A stretch of DNA of 64,000 nt from DATHBD01 sp035296325 (GTDB taxonomy: Bacteria > Actinomycetota > Actinomycetes > Mycobacteriales > Micromonosporaceae): NCBI GenBank assembly GCA_035296325.1, contig DATHBD010000031.1, positions 1-64,000 on the forward strand. The letters are read 5' to 3'. The notes below the pieces were generated by a model. That model was not told where the DNA came from, did not search any database, and was given only the letters and a program-made list of their open reading frames with translations. Of this stretch, positions 8,328 through 17,063 are shown one piece after another. A program made the position numbers and the translations under genes. Position 1 is the first letter of the stretch. Each line of letters begins with the position of its first letter.

Positions 8328-9061
8328 ACCCGCTCACCGGGGCCGTCCACTCGTTCGACCTGTCGACCGGGGTGGACGGCCCCGGCACCCGCTTCGTCGC
8401 CTTCCTCGCCGGCTGCCCCCTGCGCTGCCGGTACTGCCACAGCCCGGACACCTGGTACCGGCGCAGCGGCCGGCAGATGACCGTCGACGAGCTGATGGCC
8501 GAGATCGACAAGTACCGGCGCTTCATCACCGTCGCCGGCGGCGGCGTCACCCTCAGCGGCGGCGAACCGCTGCAACAGCCCGTATTCACCGGTGAGGTGC
8601 TGCGCCGGTGCAAGGCCGCCGGCCTGCACACCGCCCTGGACACCAGCGGCTTCCTCGGCGACCGCGCGTCCGACGACCTGCTCGACCACACCGACTTGGT
8701 GCTGCTCGACGTCAAGTCCTGGGACCCGGCAACCTACCGGCACGTCACCCGAACCGGCGAGGTCGCGCCCACATTGCGCTTCGCCCGCCGACTCGCGCGA
8801 CGGGGGACTCCACTGTGGATCCGGTTCGTTCTGGTACCGGGCCTCACCGACGACCCGGCCAATGTCGAAGGTGTCGCGAGCTTCGCCGCCACCCTCGGCA
8901 CCGTACAACGCGTCGAGGTACTGCCGTTTCACCGCCTCGGTGCCAACAAGTACCAGGAACTGGGTCTGCCGTTCCCGCTCGCCGACACCGCACCGCCCAC
9001 GCCGGCTCTGCTCGACCGGGTCCGCGGGCAGTTCCGGGCACAGGCCCTGACCGTCTACTGA
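8324..9061 (+). CDS. pflA: pyruvate formate-lyase-activating enzyme (radical SAM)
   Basis: Radical SAM activase that installs the glycyl radical on PflB using S-adenosylmethionine and a [4Fe-4S] cluster. The 245-residue protein has the CPLRCRYC cluster motif (Cys31, Cys35, Cys38), the VDGPGTRFVAFLAGC lead-in typical of PFL activases and the GGGVTLSGGEPLQQP SAM-contact region. Length equals that of E. coli PflA (246). The ATG overlaps the pflB stop by the ATGA arrangement. Confidence 0.95.
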   Translation: MNPLTGAVHSFDLSTGVDGPGTRFVAFLAGCPLRCRYCHSPDTWYRRSGRQMTVDELMAEIDKYRRFITVAGGGVTLSGGEPLQQPVFTGEVLRRCKAAGLHTALDTSGFLGDRASDDLLDHTDLVLLDVKSWDPATYRHVTRTGEVAPTLRFARRLARRGTPLWIRFVLVPGLTDDPANVEGVASFAATLGTVQRVEVLPFHRLGANKYQELGLPFPLADTAPPTPALLDRVRGQFRAQALTVY

Positions 9062-9104
9062 GCGGGCAACGGCATCGCCCGCGAGCGTTCCGCCACCCGG
9101 TTCA

Positions 9105-9118
9105 GGGACGAACGTCCC
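9105..9118. promoter_or_regulatory. GGGACG-type palindrome (DosR-like) upstream of DUF4389 gene
   Basis: GGGACGAACGTCCC is a dyad with 6-bp arms around AA, sharing the GGGAC...GTCCC frame of the other two boxes in this locus. It lies about 75 bp before the DUF4389 start, in the pflA-DUF4389 gap. It is weaker than the pflB box because positions 6-7 are GA rather than TT. Confidence 0.4.
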
Positions 9119-9190
9119 GGTACATGGAGCGGTTCGCCCCTGCCCGTGCGGCGCCGAGCGCGGTGTGCTGGAAGGAGATTGGAGGCCACC

Positions 9191-10751
9191 ATGAACCGAT
9201 ATCCGGTACAGGTGCGCGCCCGTCGTGACGCGCCATTGAGTCGATGGCTGTGGCTGGTCAAGTGGGTGTTGCTGATCCCGCACTATGTCGTGCTCGCCGT
9301 GCTGTGGGTGGCGTTTGTCGCCCTCACCGCGCTGGCGTACCTGGCGGTGCTGTTCACCGGCCACTACCCGCACACCATCTTCACCTTCAACGTCGGGGTC
9401 CTACGGTGGACCTGGCGGGTCGGGTACTACGGCTACCAGGTGCTCGGCACCGACCGGTACCCACCCTTCACCCTCGCCGAAGTCCCCGACTACCCGGCCG
9501 GCCTGACCGCCGACCGAGCCCCACGACTGCCGCGCTGGCTACCGCTGGTGGCCTGGCTGTTCGCCATCCCACACGCGCTGATCGTCGCGGCGCTGAACGG
9601 CGCCGGCAGCTGGGAGATCTACCGGGACACCACCACCACGGTGCACGCTCCGCTCGGTCTGGTCAGCGTCGGCGTCCCTCGTGGTCGCCATCAGCCTGGC
9701 CGTCCACGGCAGACCCCCGCAGGGCCTGTACGACCTTCTGGTCGGCGTGGCCCGCTGGTCGCTGCGCGTCGTGGCCTACGTCGCCCTGCTGACCGGTAAC
9801 TACCCGCCGTTTCGGCTGGACCAGGGCGACATCGAGCCGGACAGCCCCACCGGCCCGGCCCGTAGCCCCGCCGGCACGACAGCGCCGTCGACCCCGCCAT
9901 CGGCCCCGATGCCGACGACAGCCGGTATGCCGGACGACGGAACGACGCCCGCACCGGCACCGGGAACCGCTGCCGGTGTCGCGGGTCGGGTCCTGGCCCT
10001 CGTGGCCGGCGTGCTGCTGCTGCTCGCCGCGACGGGAATCGGTGTCGGTGGTGGCGCGCTCGTGGCGGTCAGCGGAAACCGCGACGCATCCGGCTACCTC
10101 ACCAGCCAGCCGATGGAAGTCAGCACCCCGACCGCTGCGATCACCGCAGAGGGCATCGACATCCAGCGCGACGACGGCTGGGCCGGCGCCATTGTGGACT
10201 ACGGACGGGTGCGCGTCACCGCGTCAAGCCCTGACCACGCCGCCCTGTTCATCGGGATCGGGAACGAGTCCGACATCGACCGGTGGCTGGCCGGCACCGC
10301 CCACGACGAACTGACCAGCGCGTACGCCAACGGTAGTTCCGCGCTTCGGCGCACAGCCGGCGCCATCCGCGACGTCGACGCTCCAGCCGCCCAGGGCTTT
10401 TGGCTCGCCACGGCTTCGGGTACCGACACCGTGGTGCTCGACTGGGCAGCGACCGACGGCCGGTTCGCCGTCGTGCTGGCACGCACGTCCGGCGCCAGCG
10501 GCATCACCGCGCAGGCCCAGGTCGCGACCCGCATCCCGGACCTGACCACGCTGGGCGTGGGCCTGCTCGGCGGCGGCCTCATGCTGGCCGTCGCCGGGTT
10601 CGTGCTGACCTATATCGGCGCCGCCGGGTTGGCTCGCCGCCACCCGGACCAGCCCTCACCCCTGATCACGCCAACCGCTCCGCCCGACCCGCCACCGCCA
10701 GGAGATGTGCGGGTACCCGTCGGTGCCTCACCCGGTCGCTCCAGCGGCTGA
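9191..10751 (+). pseudogene. DUF4389 membrane protein, interrupted by a +1 frameshift
   Basis: The first frame (to ~9675) has two membrane segments and the GHYPHTIFTFNVGVLRWTWRVGYYGY block of DUF4389; the rest of the domain (GRPPQGLYDLLVG, TGNYPPFRLDQG) continues in another frame from about 9679. Dropping one C from the CCC run at 9676-9678 joins them as SVGVLVVAISLAVHGRPPQG, so a single extra C explains the break. The second half also holds a proline-rich linker, a membrane segment, an extracellular-looking domain and a last membrane segment, as in longer family members. Start ATG 9191 follows GGAG. The biochemical role is unknown; the neighbours and the upstream palindrome suggest a hypoxia-linked membrane protein. 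Confidence 0.75.
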
Positions 10752-10760
10752 CCGGCCCGC

Positions 10761-10793
10761 GCTCCTGCGGCCGGGCATCCCGGCCGCAGGAGC
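10761..10793. terminator. perfect 15-bp hairpin between converging genes
   Basis: GCTCCTGCGGCCGGG and its exact reverse complement flank a 3-nt loop, ten bases after the DUF4389 stop. The minus-strand flavoprotein gene also ends nearby (10931), so it probably works as a bidirectional terminator. Confidence 0.7.
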
Positions 10794-10930
10794 GAGCACA
10801 CGGCCCTGATCAGACTCGGAACTCGTGACAACAACAGGTGAGCGCGCCGGGTCGGCGGTCCGGCCACGGCGCGCCGCGGGCCGGGGGTGGGCGGGGTCAT
10901 GGTGACTCCTTCGAGTTCGGGTACGCCTGG

Positions 10931-11857
10931 TCAGGGCTGGTTGAGCTGGCGGACGGCGGTGTGCACGTCGTCCTCGACGAGGTCGGCGTTGAGCGCGATG
11001 GCGGCCGCGGAGCCGGCGCCGGCGGCGGTGATGACCTGGGCGCGCGGGTCGACGAGGTTGCCGGCGGCCCAGACGCCGGGAACGCTGGTGCGTCCCGTGT
11101 GGTCGGTGGTGACCCAGCCGTCGCCGTTGACGTCGCAGCCGAGGCCGGCGATGAGCTGGTTGTTCGGGACGAAGCGCGGTGGCACGAACAAGGCGTCGCG
11201 GACCACGACCCGGCCGTCGTCCAGTTGCACGCCGCGGAGTTGGTCGTCGTCGATGACCAACCGCGTGATGGCGGCTTCGACGACGCTGACGGCGCGGGCC
11301 GCCAGTTGGGTGCGTTCGACGGGGGTGAGGGTGTCGGGTGGGGTGAAGTAGACGAGGTCGTGGGTCCATTGGCGGACGATCTGGGCGTACCGGACGGACC
11401 CCGGCGTTCCGCCGAGGACACCGAGCCGGCGGTCAGCGACCTCGTGGCCGTGGCAGTAGGGGCAGTGCAGAACGTCGCGGGCCCACCGCTCGCGCAGCCC
11501 CGGGATGTCGGGCAGCTCGTCGCGCAGGCCGGTGGTGAGCAGCAGTCGCCGGGCTGAGATCCGCTGCCCGTCGGCGAGGCGGACCAGGAACCCGCTCCGC
11601 TCGGCCGGTACGAGGTCGGTGGCGGTGCCGGTGACGATCTCGCCGCCATAGCGTTTCACTTCGCTGTGGCCCGTGGCCAGCAGCTCGGCGGGTGGCAGGC
11701 CGTCGCGGGAGAGGTAGCCGTACATGTGGGTGGCGGGGGCGTTGCGCGGCGAGCCGGCGTCGACCACGAGGACCCGGCGGCGGGCCCGGGACAGGACCAG
11801 TGCTGCGGACAGGCCGGCGGCGCCGCCGCCGATGATCGCTACGTCGTACTGAGTCAT
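10931..11857 (-). CDS. thioredoxin reductase-like FAD/NAD(P)-dependent oxidoreductase
   Basis: A 308-residue flavoprotein of the class II pyridine nucleotide-disulfide reductase type. It has an N-terminal FAD site (VAIIGGGAAGLSAAL), a redox-motif-like HCPYCHGHE (Cys132, Cys135) and a C-terminal FAD segment VWAAGNLVDP. The CPYC pair stands where thioredoxin reductases have CATC, so it may use disulfide chemistry on a partner other than classical thioredoxin; no thioredoxin gene is adjacent. ATG 11857 was chosen because the domain begins at once and GGAG lies close upstream. It is divergent from an XRE-cupin regulator, which is a natural candidate for its control. Confidence 0.85.
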   Translation of the reverse strand: MTQYDVAIIGGGAAGLSAALVLSRARRRVLVVDAGSPRNAPATHMYGYLSRDGLPPAELLATGHSEVKRYGGEIVTGTATDLVPAERSGFLVRLADGQRISARRLLLTTGLRDELPDIPGLRERWARDVLHCPYCHGHEVADRRLGVLGGTPGSVRYAQIVRQWTHDLVYFTPPDTLTPVERTQLAARAVSVVEAAITRLVIDDDQLRGVQLDDGRVVVRDALFVPPRFVPNNQLIAGLGCDVNGDGWVTTDHTGRTSVPGVWAAGNLVDPRAQVITAAGAGSAAAIALNADLVEDDVHTAVRQLNQP

Positions 11858-11903
11858 GTCTCCAGGCTGGCTGCGCGCGGGTGGCAAGCCAACCATTGTT
11901 GCT

Positions 11904-11916
11904 GTTTCCGGGAAAC
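11904..11916. promoter_or_regulatory. 13-bp palindrome in the divergent flavoprotein/XRE promoter
   Basis: GTTTCCGGGAAAC is a perfect palindrome with 6-bp arms around a central G, in the 76-bp gap between the two divergent genes. Position and symmetry suit an operator for the adjacent XRE regulator; this is inference. Confidence 0.45.
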
Positions 11917-11933
11917 GGGGGTGGGATGAGCGC

Positions 11934-12510
11934 GTGGACGAGATCTCAGCGGCCGGCGCCGCCGTGCTGGATCAGGTCGGGCCGAGACTCAAGCGACTGC
12001 GCACGCAGCGTCGGATCACCCTGACCAGCCTCGCCCATGTCACCGGTATCTCGAAGAGCACGTTGTCGCGGCTGGAGAACGGGCAGCGGCGGCCAACGCT
12101 GGAGTTGCTCCTGGCGCTGTCCCGGGTCTACCGGGTGCCGCTGGATGACTTGGTCGGGGCGCCCGAGGTAGGGGACCCACGCGTGCGGCTCAAACCCAGC
12201 CGGGTCAGGGGCCGAACGGTGATCCCGCTGACTCGGCAACCCGATGGCATGCAGGCCTGGAAGATCGTCATCCCGACCAGCAAGGTTGACCCGGAACCCC
12301 GCGCGCACGACGGCCACGAATGGAATTACGTGCTGTCCGGTCACGTGCGTCTCGTCGTCGGCGACCCGGGACTGGGTGCTCGGACCGGGCGAGGTTGCCG
12401 AGTTCGACACCCGGGTCCCGCACTGGTTCGGCAGCACAGGCGACGCGATCGCGGAGATTCTCAGCATCTTCGGGCGACCCGGTGAACGAATGAACGTCCG
12501 CACCAGCTGA
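11934..12510 (+). pseudogene. XRE-family regulator with cupin domain, +1 frameshift in cupin
   Basis: The N-terminal helix-turn-helix (RLKRLRTQRRITLTSLAHVTGISKSTLSRLENG) is intact. The cupin half begins normally (DGHEWNYVLSGHVRLVVGD) but then shifts frame. Removing one C from the CCC at 12365-12367 restores DRDWVLGPGEVAEFDTRVPHWFG and the rest to the stop at 12510. As given, the first frame ends at 12485 with an unrelated basic tail. Such proteins usually bind DNA with the HTH and sense a small ligand with the cupin. GTG 11934 is the likely start; longer frames run into the divergent gene. A sequencing error is a real possibility. Confidence 0.75.
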
Positions 12511-12602
12511 CGGATCGTGCGGCGCGACACCTGGTCAAGCTGTCACCCGTTTCGCAGATCCGTACCCATCAACAAAGCCGGCCGTGCTTCTATGCTCCCG
12601 GG

Positions 12603-15374
12603 ATGGCACCGACTCCGGTTCTTGCTACCAAGCTGTTCGCACCGGCCCGGCGCCCGCAGCTCGTCGCGCGCCCCCGACTGACCGAGCGGCTCGACACCAC
12701 CCTGGAGGCGGGCCACCGACTCACGCTCGTGTCCGCACCAGCCGGATTCGGCAAGACGACCCTGCTCAGCGACTGGCTCACCCACCTCGACACCAGCCGG
12801 CCCGACAGCCGGGTGGCCTGGCTGGCCGTCGACGACAACGACAACGACCTGGCGCGCCTGCTCACCCACCTGGTGGCCGCCCTCCAAGGCGCCGGGCTCG
12901 CCGTCGACAGCGCGGCCGTCGAGTCGCTGCCCGCCTCGGTCTCCGCCGCCCTCACCGCACTCCTCAACGACATCACCATCGCCGGCATCGACAAGACGGA
13001 CACCCGGTGGATCCTCGTCCTCGACGATTACCACGCCATCGACGCCGCTGACGTACACGACGCGGTGACCTTCCTACTCGACCACCTTCCCGAGCACCTG
13101 CACCTGGTGATGACGACGCGCTCCGACCCACCCCTGCCGCTGGCAAGGCTGCGCAGCCGCGGACAGCTCACCGAGCTGCGCGCCGCCGACCTGCGCTTCA
13201 CCGCTGCGGAGGCGCAGGAATTCCTCAACCGGGTGATGGGTTTGGACCTCACCTCCGCCGACGTGCAGGCGCTCGAGGAGCGCACCGAAGGCTGGATCGC
13301 TGGCCTGCAGCTCGCCGCGCTGTCGCTGCGGGGCATTGCAGAGCGCGGCGGCATCGAGGGGTTCATCGAGGGCTTCACCGGCAGCAACCGGTTCGTCATC
13401 GACTATCTCGCCGATGAGGTTCTGGCCCGGCAACCCGCCCCGGTCCGCGACTTCCTGCTCCGCACGGCGGTCCTCGACCGGCTCACCGGCCCCCTGTGCG
13501 ACGCCGTCACCGGCCGCGCCGACGGCACCCGAACCCTGGCCGACCTCGACCGGGGCAACCTGTTCCTGGTCCCGCTCGACGACCACCGCCGCTGGTACCG
13601 CTATCACCACCTGTTCGCCGATGTCCTGCGCGCCCGTCTGCTGGCCGAGCAACCCGACCTGGTGCCGGGCCTGCACCGGCGGGCCGGCGACTGGTACGCC
13701 GCGCACGACCTCGTCGCGGACGCGGTCCGGCACGCGCTCGCCGCCGAGGACTTCGGCCGCGCCGCGTACCTGGTGGAGGCGGCGCTGCCGGACCTGCGCC
13801 GGGCCAGGCAGGACAGCCTGCTGCTGGCCTGGACACGTTCCCTGCCGGAACCGGTCCTGCGCCGCAGTCCCGTCCTGAGCATCCTGTCCGCCTGGTCGCG
13901 GATGATGTCCGGTGACCTCGACGCGGCCGAGGCCCGGCTCGACGACGCCGAACGCGCCCTGGCCGCCGGCGCCAACGACGAGGACCTCGCGGCCGGGTGG
14001 GCGCACACCGAAGATCTGCGGACCGCGCCGGCGACCATCTCCGTGTACCGCGCCTCGCTGGCCCAGGCCCGCGGCGACGTGGCCGGCACCCTGCACCATG
14101 CCCGGCACGCACTCGACCTGGCCGGGCCCGCGGACCACCTGGTGCGGGGTGCGGCGGGCGGGTTCCTCGGCCTGGCTGCCTGGGCAGCCGGCGACATCGC
14201 GGCAGCCCTGGCCACGTTCGGCGAGGCGGTCCGCAGCCTGCACGCCGCGGGCAACCTCGTCGACGAGCTGGACAGCACGGTCGTACTCGCGGACATGTGG
14301 GTGGCCGCCGGCCGGCCCAGCCACGCCCGCCGCCGATACGAGCAGGCACTGCTGTCTGCCACCGGCAACGGCGAGCCGCTCCCCCGGGCCACCGCCGACC
14401 TGCACGTCGGGCTGGCCGAACTCGATCGTGAGCTCGACGACCTCACCGGCGCCGAGGCGCATCTCGAGACAGCCCGGGTTCTGGCCGAACGTGGCTCCAT
14501 CACCGAGAACCGGCACCGGTGGTTCGTCGCTATGGCGCAGGTGCGCGCCGCCCACGGCGACCACGAGACCGCCAGGCACCTGCTTGACCAGGCCGAGGCG
14601 ATGTACCGCCGCGGCTTCTACCCCGACATCCGCCCGATCGCCGCGATGAGGACCCGCGTCCAGATCGCCGAGGGGGATCTCGCGTCGGCAGCCGCATGGG
14701 CGCACGGTCGAGGCGTCAGCGTCCACGACGACCCCGACTACCTGTACGAGTACGAGCACCTCACCCTGGTGCGGCTGGTGCTGGCCCAGCGCCGCGCCGG
14801 TCAGCACGTCGAGCATGCGGCAGGTGCCTCCCCGGTGGCTGCGGTGCTGGGTCTGCTCGACCGGATGCATGCCGCGGCCGCCCACGCCGGGCGGGCCGGC
14901 AGCGCGCGCGAGATCCGCATGCTGCAGGCCCTCGCCCACCGGGCTGACGGGGACCTCCCGCACGCTCTGGAGGTACTCGACCGGAGCTTCGTCGAGGCCC
15001 CAGAACCGGACAGCAACGTGCGGCTGTACCTGGATGAGGGCGCCCCGATGCGGGCCCTGCTGCAGCACGCCGCCGGCGTCGGTCACACCACATGCGGCGA
15101 AGGGCTGCCGGGGCGGGCTCGGCGGCTACTGCAACGAGCGCAGCCGCCGATCGAGGGCACCAGCCCGCAACAGCCGGCGGTCGGCGCGTTGAGCCAACGG
15201 GAGCTGCACGTCCTCCGGCTGCTGGACAGCGAACTCACCGGCCCGGAGATCGCCCGCGAACTCTACGTCTCACTCAACACCCTGCGCACCCACACCAAAC
15301 GGATCTTCACCAAGCTGGACGTGACCACCCGCGCCGCGGCCGTACGCCGTGCACACGAACGCGGCCTGCTCTAG
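12603..15374 (+). CDS. MalT-type LuxR-family ATP-dependent transcriptional regulator
   Basis: A 923-residue STAND-type regulator. Its N-terminus carries a Walker A (SAPAGFGKTT, about residues 44-52) and WILVLDDYH as the likely Walker B. A long alpha-helical TPR-like middle follows, then a C-terminal LuxR helix-turn-helix (LSQRELHVLRLLDSELTGPEIARELYVS). This is the MalT architecture, in which ATP and an inducer promote oligomerisation and activation. The inducer is unknown. TATGCT at 12591-12596 lies six bases before the ATG and no ribosome site is visible, so the message may be leaderless. A three-gene membrane-protein operon preceded by repeated GTGGTGAC half-sites follows directly and is the obvious target candidate. 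Confidence 0.9.
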   Translation: MAPTPVLATKLFAPARRPQLVARPRLTERLDTTLEAGHRLTLVSAPAGFGKTTLLSDWLTHLDTSRPDSRVAWLAVDDNDNDLARLLTHLVAALQGAGLAVDSAAVESLPASVSAALTALLNDITIAGIDKTDTRWILVLDDYHAIDAADVHDAVTFLLDHLPEHLHLVMTTRSDPPLPLARLRSRGQLTELRAADLRFTAAEAQEFLNRVMGLDLTSADVQALEERTEGWIAGLQLAALSLRGIAERGGIEGFIEGFTGSNRFVIDYLADEVLARQPAPVRDFLLRTAVLDRLTGPLCDAVTGRADGTRTLADLDRGNLFLVPLDDHRRWYRYHHLFADVLRARLLAEQPDLVPGLHRRAGDWYAAHDLVADAVRHALAAEDFGRAAYLVEAALPDLRRARQDSLLLAWTRSLPEPVLRRSPVLSILSAWSRMMSGDLDAAEARLDDAERALAAGANDEDLAAGWAHTEDLRTAPATISVYRASLAQARGDVAGTLHHARHALDLAGPADHLVRGAAGGFLGLAAWAAGDIAAALATFGEAVRSLHAAGNLVDELDSTVVLADMWVAAGRPSHARRRYEQALLSATGNGEPLPRATADLHVGLAELDRELDDLTGAEAHLETARVLAERGSITENRHRWFVAMAQVRAAHGDHETARHLLDQAEAMYRRGFYPDIRPIAAMRTRVQIAEGDLASAAAWAHGRGVSVHDDPDYLYEYEHLTLVRLVLAQRRAGQHVEHAAGASPVAAVLGLLDRMHAAAAHAGRAGSAREIRMLQALAHRADGDLPHALEVLDRSFVEAPEPDSNVRLYLDEGAPMRALLQHAAGVGHTTCGEGLPGRARRLLQRAQPPIEGTSPQQPAVGALSQRELHVLRLLDSELTGPEIARELYVSLNTLRTHTKRIFTKLDVTTRAAAVRRAHERGLL

Positions 15375-15481
15375 GCGCGGCCGTCCCGCCCGGCCCCCGG
15401 CGTCACGCCGAACGGCCACCCCGCAGCCGCCCGGCTGCTCACCTGCGCCGGCCAGGCCCATAGGCCGCGGGGCCGCCACAG

Positions 15482-15539
15482 GTGGTGACCACCGACCTCG
15501 CGGAGTGCTGTCACCACGTCAATCACATCATGTGGTGAC
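15482..15539. promoter_or_regulatory. three GTGGTGAC/GTCACCAC half-sites upstream of the membrane operon
   Basis: GTGGTGAC at 15482-15489, its reverse complement GTCACCAC at 15510-15517, and GTGGTGAC again at 15532-15539. The last two form an 8-bp inverted repeat with a 14-bp spacer. They lie between the MalT-type regulator and the gene starting at 15619, where an activator would be expected to bind. Confidence 0.5.
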
Positions 15540-15618
15540 GCCTGCTCACATCGCCGGTTCCTAGGTTCCAGGTATGCCCGCGGCGCCAGCCGCGAACCCA
15601 GCCGAGAAGGGGCACACC

Positions 15619-16308
15619 GTGACCATCACCGCTTCCACCCTCAGCCGGACGGCCGGCGTCGCCGCCGTTGCTGCCGGAGTCATCTTCATCGGTGTTCAGA
15701 TCAACCACCCGCCCTCGGACGTCACCTCCGTCGCGTCGACCGAGTGGGCCGTGCGCAACTCCCTCAAGGTGCTGATGGCCGCCCTGGCGCTGGCCGGCAT
15801 CACCGGCATGTACCTGCGGCAGGTGCGGCAGACCGGCGTGCTCGGCCTGCTCGGATACCTCCTGCTCAGCGCCGGCTACCTCACCATCATGAGCACCGCC
15901 TTCATCTCCGCGTACGTCCTGCCGTCGCTGGCTGACACCGACCCCGGCTACGTCAACGACGTCCTCGCCGCGGCAACCAACGGCACCCCGACCGGCGACA
16001 TCGGCCTGCTACAGACCGCGGTCCAGGCGCAGGGTGTCGGCTACCTGGCCGGCGGCCTCGTCTTCGGCATCGCGCTGTACCGCGCGCGCGTCCTCGCCCG
16101 CTGGGCGGCTGCGCTGCTCGCCGTCGGCGGCGTGGTCACCGTCGCGCTCGCCGTCCTACCGGACGCCTTCTACCGGTTCCTGGCGTTCCCGAACGGCATC
16201 GCCATGATCGGGCTCGGCTACGCGCTGTGGCGCACCGCGGGCACCGGGACCACCACGTTGCCAACCGGTGGCCAGGCGGCGCGACTGACCACGGCCGGTG
16301 CGCGATGA
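15619..16308 (+). CDS. polytopic membrane protein, first gene of a three-gene operon
   Basis: About 229 residues and largely hydrophobic, with roughly six predicted membrane segments (for example AGVAAVAAGVIFIGVQI, VLMAALALAGITGMYL, LLGYLLLSAGYLTIM). It has no enzymatic motif that I can recognise. GTG 15619 was preferred to an upstream in-frame ATG because AGAAGG precedes it at the right distance. The stop overlaps the next start (ATGA). Likely controlled by the MalT-type regulator just upstream. Function unknown. Confidence 0.75.
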   Translation: MTITASTLSRTAGVAAVAAGVIFIGVQINHPPSDVTSVASTEWAVRNSLKVLMAALALAGITGMYLRQVRQTGVLGLLGYLLLSAGYLTIMSTAFISAYVLPSLADTDPGYVNDVLAAATNGTPTGDIGLLQTAVQAQGVGYLAGGLVFGIALYRARVLARWAAALLAVGGVVTVALAVLPDAFYRFLAFPNGIAMIGLGYALWRTAGTGTTTLPTGGQAARLTTAGAR

Positions 16309-17063
16309 CCCCGCACACCTCCTCGATCAACCCGCCGCGCCCCGGGCACGACCCGGCGACCGGCTCCGTCCCGAGGACCCCACCGGCACCGAACCACCGG
16401 TCGGGCCCTCGAGGCTCCACCTGGCGAGTTCCCGCCGCGCTGGTGGCCCTCAGCGTCATCCCGCTCATCGCCGGCTCGTTGCGGCTGCTCGACGTCGCCG
16501 GTGGCCCGCAACTGATTCCCGCCAACCCGCGCATCGACGCCGCCCCGGCACCCGTGGTGGTGCACATCCTCGCCGCCGGCGGATACGCCGTCCTCGGCGC
16601 GTTGCAGTTCTCCGCCCGGCTGCGTCGCCGCTATCCCACCTGGCACCGCAGGTCCGGCCGCGTGCTGGTCGCGGCCGGTCTGCTCGTCGCCGGCTCAGGG
16701 CTGTGGATGACACTGTTCTATACCGGCGCACCGGGAGGTGTCCTGCTGTGGTCGATCCGGGTCCTGGTCGGCTCGGCGATGGCCGCCAGCATCGTCCTGG
16801 GCGTCATCGCGATCCGACGCCGCGACATCGCGGCACACCGCGCCTGGATGATCCGCGCCTACGCCCTCGCGGTCGGCGCCGGCACCCAGACGCTCACCCA
16901 AGGCATCGGCGAGGGCCTCTTCGGCACCAGCGACCTCAGCACCGCACTGTCCCTCAGCTCCGCCTGGGTCATCAACGCCGCCGTCGCCGAATGGGTCATC
17001 CGCCGCCGCGGCACCCGCCGGGCGAGACGCGCACGCATTCGCACCGCCGTGGCCGGGTCGTGA
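16305..17063 (+). CDS. DUF2306-like membrane protein
   Basis: About 252 residues. After a proline-rich cytoplasmic start come several membrane segments, including VPAALVALSVIPLIAGSLRLL and VVVHILAAGGYAVLGALQFSARLRRRYPTWHRRSGRVLV. The Q-F-S-x-R-L-R-R-x-x-P-x-W-H-R pattern and the later RRRDIAAHRAWMIRAYAL are features of DUF2306 proteins, whose role is unknown. The start overlaps the preceding stop (ATGA) and its own stop overlaps the next start (TGATG), so it sits in the middle of a tightly coupled operon. Confidence 0.75.
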   Translation: MTPHTSSINPPRPGHDPATGSVPRTPPAPNHRSGPRGSTWRVPAALVALSVIPLIAGSLRLLDVAGGPQLIPANPRIDAAPAPVVVHILAAGGYAVLGALQFSARLRRRYPTWHRRSGRVLVAAGLLVAGSGLWMTLFYTGAPGGVLLWSIRVLVGSAMAASIVLGVIAIRRRDIAAHRAWMIRAYALAVGAGTQTLTQGIGEGLFGTSDLSTALSLSSAWVINAAVAEWVIRRRGTRRARRARIRTAVAGS

